Source of the DNA: JAPLFM01 sp964650885
GTDB taxonomy: Bacteria > Bacteroidota > Ignavibacteria > Kapaibacteriales > UBA2268
Direction: 5' to 3'
Assembly (NCBI GenBank): GCA_964650885.1
Contig: CAZYXG010000068.1
Span: forward strand, 1-7,949
DNA length: 7,949 nucleotides
Shown: positions 6,457-7,949 of the stretch, in pieces
Position numbering within the stretch: the first letter of the stretch is position 1
How the letters are laid out: every line of letters starts with the position of its first letter
Notes under the pieces: model-generated
What the model was told of the DNA's origin: nothing
The model's input: the letters and a program-made list of their open reading frames with translations, nothing else
Databases searched by the model: none
Made by a program: the position numbers and the translations under genes

Positions 6457-7896
6457 TTATTGCTTTATCAATTTCTGAGTAAATATTTTTTCTTGATTTC
6501 TAATTTCTAGGATATAAATTCCTTTGTCAAGATTTAATAAATCTAATTTTATGATTTCTTGACTTGATTTAACAGTTTGTAAAGTCTCGCCAATCAAGTT
6601 TATTAATCGGATTTCTGAATTTAATTCACACTGAATATTTACAAAATCGCTAGTAGGATTTGGTGTTATCAGAATCGACTGCTCACTTAATTCACTACTA
6701 ATGTTAGAAATGTTATAACTACCTTTTCTGTATTTAATAGTTCCAGAGTTGTCATCTTGCCAAGCCACATATATTTTCCCATTTGCCATTTCCACGTCAC
6801 AATTTGAGTTGTCGCCTATATCAACTATTTCATAGTTTGAAGAAAAGCCAGATGTAATATTTGGAGTAAATAATATAGGTAATTGCGAAACTCCGTCAAC
6901 ATTTTGTCGCCAAACTATTGCCGCAGCTTTACCATCAGTCGCTATTCGTGGATAGTTTTGTTGACTCAAGCCCATTATATTATTACCTAAATTAGTAACA
7001 GTTGCTACCATAGAATTGCTAAGTGTGGATTTGCTCAAATAATTTCTGAATACTTTGCTGCCACCACTCATATAAACCGAATACAAAGTATCGCCTATAA
7101 TAATTCCATCTGGCCCAGTAGAGGGGCAACTTGTTATCATCCAATTAGTATTGTCCGCATGAAAACCAGTATCGAATGATTGGCAAGCATTATCGGAAAC
7201 AGCAGCCCAAATATCACGTATGTTTTTATAATTATCTCTGTATAATACTACTGTTTTTTTTTCAGTAGCAACAATTGCACCAGGGCAACAATCGCAAACT
7301 TCCGCATCTGCTCCGCTATATCCACTCGCTTTGGTGTCAACAGCAAATGTTTTACCCATATCTGTAGATTTTGTAACTACCCATCTTGATTCCAAAAATT
7401 TGGAATTAAATTTCATGAAAGCAACAATTGGATTGCCTTTAGAATCTATAGTTACTGTCGGGAAACGTGAAAGACTATCCTGAATAAAATCAACTCTTAT
7501 TGGTGCCGAAAAATTCTTTCCACCATCGAAAGATGAAATAATAAATATATTATTTTCACTTTTATTTTCAGGACTTCTTTTAAATACAACATACACCGTA
7601 TCGCCTAATGAAGCAATATCTGGCCCCATCCAGCTCGCATTAGCTACTGTAAATCCAGTTGGGTTTAACTTTATAGGTGTTGTAAATGATGTACTATTCC
7701 ATCGGCTAAAATAAACTGACTCATCGGACATTTTGCCCCAAATAATTAATGGATTGCCAGCTCTATCGATTGCCATTCTTGGGTGCATATTGCCGTATGA
7801 ATTATTTGCAATATTCATCCCCATTTCCCAGTTTATATTCTGACTATCGAGATTTAATGAGGTAAATAATATGAAAATGAGAATTGTATACTTCAT
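6457..7896 (-). CDS. Secreted sialidase-fold (BNR/Asp-box) protein with CDCCPG motif and T9SS C-terminal sorting domain
   Basis: A 479-residue exported protein. Residues 1-18 form a signal peptide. Residues 20-395 read as a beta-propeller: blade motifs of the form P-x-hydrophobic-x-x-D-x-x-G-N-P recur (HPRMAIDRAGNPLIIW at 38-53, RFPTVTIDSKGNPIVAF at 144-160, YPRIATDGKAAAIVW at 315-329). Two Asp-boxes (SFDGGKNF at 122-129, STDMGKTF at 177-184) mark a BNR/sialidase fold. A Cys cluster, CDCCPG (201-206), is followed by YRDNYKNIRDI and CPSTGPDG (257-264). I recognise this set from uncharacterised exo-alpha-sialidase-like proteins. No sialidase catalytic Arg triad or Tyr/Glu pair could be assigned, so glycosidase activity is not claimed. 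Residues 408-479 are a T9SS type A sorting domain (ITPNPTSDFVNI, then LNLDKGIYIL, ending QKLIKQ). Its ATG overlaps the upstream gene's TGA as ATGA, suggesting translational coupling. Confidence 0.88.
   Translation of the reverse strand: MKYTILIFILFTSLNLDSQNINWEMGMNIANNSYGNMHPRMAIDRAGNPLIIWGKMSDESVYFSRWNSTSFTTPIKLNPTGFTVANASWMGPDIASLGDTVYVVFKRSPENKSENNIFIISSFDGGKNFSAPIRVDFIQDSLSRFPTVTIDSKGNPIVAFMKFNSKFLESRWVVTKSTDMGKTFAVDTKASGYSGADAEVCDCCPGAIVATEKKTVVLYRDNYKNIRDIWAAVSDNACQSFDTGFHADNTNWMITSCPSTGPDGIIIGDTLYSVYMSGGSKVFRNYLSKSTLSNSMVATVTNLGNNIMGLSQQNYPRIATDGKAAAIVWRQNVDGVSQLPILFTPNITSGFSSNYEIVDIGDNSNCDVEMANGKIYVAWQDDNSGTIKYRKGSYNISNISSELSEQSILITPNPTSDFVNIQCELNSEIRLINLIGETLQTVKSSQEIIKLDLLNLDKGIYILEIRNQEKIFTQKLIKQ
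6460..6513 (-). repeat. Direct repeat copy A: sorting-tail end of the sialidase-fold gene
   Basis: These 54 bases match 7896-7949 at about 48 positions, with the first 23 bases identical. They encode the last 18 residues of the T9SS sorting domain. The match is higher than protein constraint alone needs, since most codons are identical. Confidence 0.85.
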
Positions 7897-7949
7897 TGCT
7901 TTATCAATTTCTGAGTAATTATTTTTTCTCGATTTCTTATTTCTAAAAC
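7893..7949 (-). CDS. 3' end of an upstream T9SS-sorted protein gene, cut by the window edge
   Basis: On the minus strand, the last 57 bases read VLEIRNREKIITQKLIKQ and then TGA. This matches the end of the neighbouring sorting domain at 15 of 18 residues. It is therefore the C-terminus of a second protein exported through the type IX system, whose body lies to the right. Its stop shares ATGA with the start of the sialidase-fold gene, so the two are probably in one operon. Nothing can be said about its main domain. Confidence 0.8.
   Translation of the reverse strand, partial: VLEIRNREKIITQKLIKQ
7896..7949 (-). repeat. Direct repeat copy B: sorting-tail end of the upstream gene
   Basis: Second copy of the 54-base repeat at 6460-6513. 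It ends at the window edge, so the true length of the repeat is unknown; identity falls in the last few bases (AAAAC against AGGAT), which may mark its boundary. The copies lie about 1.4 kb apart in the same orientation, one gene length. Confidence 0.8.

Overview
The window comes from an AT-rich genome (roughly one third G+C by eye). It most likely belongs to Bacteroidota or a close FCB-group relative. The main evidence is a secreted protein with a type IX secretion (T9SS) C-terminal sorting domain and the tail of a second one. Bacteroidota-type secreted kelch and lipoprotein genes, and an anti-sigma factor that appears to end in an outer-membrane barrel, fit the same assignment. There is no rRNA, tRNA, CRISPR array or transposase, and no phage gene was seen.

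Layout from left to right. (1) Positions 3-1637, + strand: the C-terminal part of a large MmeI-type DNA adenine methyltransferase or type IIL restriction-modification protein. Its N-terminus lies left of the window. (2) Positions 1799-3351, - strand: a small secreted kelch protein ending in an IPTL-CTERM sorting signal, followed by an aminocarboxymuconate-semialdehyde decarboxylase (ACMSD) of the kynurenine branch of tryptophan catabolism. (3) Positions 3513-6278, + strand: a compact three-gene unit holding an ECF sigma factor, a fused anti-sigma/outer-membrane protein and a lipoprotein with two META-like domains. It ends at a strong hairpin terminator (6356-6393). (4) Positions 6457-7949, - strand: a secreted sialidase-fold protein with a T9SS tail. 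It overlaps by an ATGA junction the end of another T9SS-tail gene that runs off the right edge.

The most interesting part is region 3. The second gene reads as a cytoplasmic anti-sigma domain, one inner-membrane helix, a long Asn-rich linker and eight candidate beta strands ending in an aromatic outer-membrane beta-signal. One polypeptide could therefore link the outer membrane to a cytoplasmic sigma factor. This matches the architecture I recall being described in Bacteroides as dual membrane-spanning anti-sigma factors (Dma). The lipoprotein downstream is a candidate effector or sensor partner. Its two META-like domains are separated by an EF-hand-like loop.

The flanking genes show no functional link to this unit. 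Regions 2 and 4 are on the opposite strand, and region 1 is separate DNA-modification cargo.
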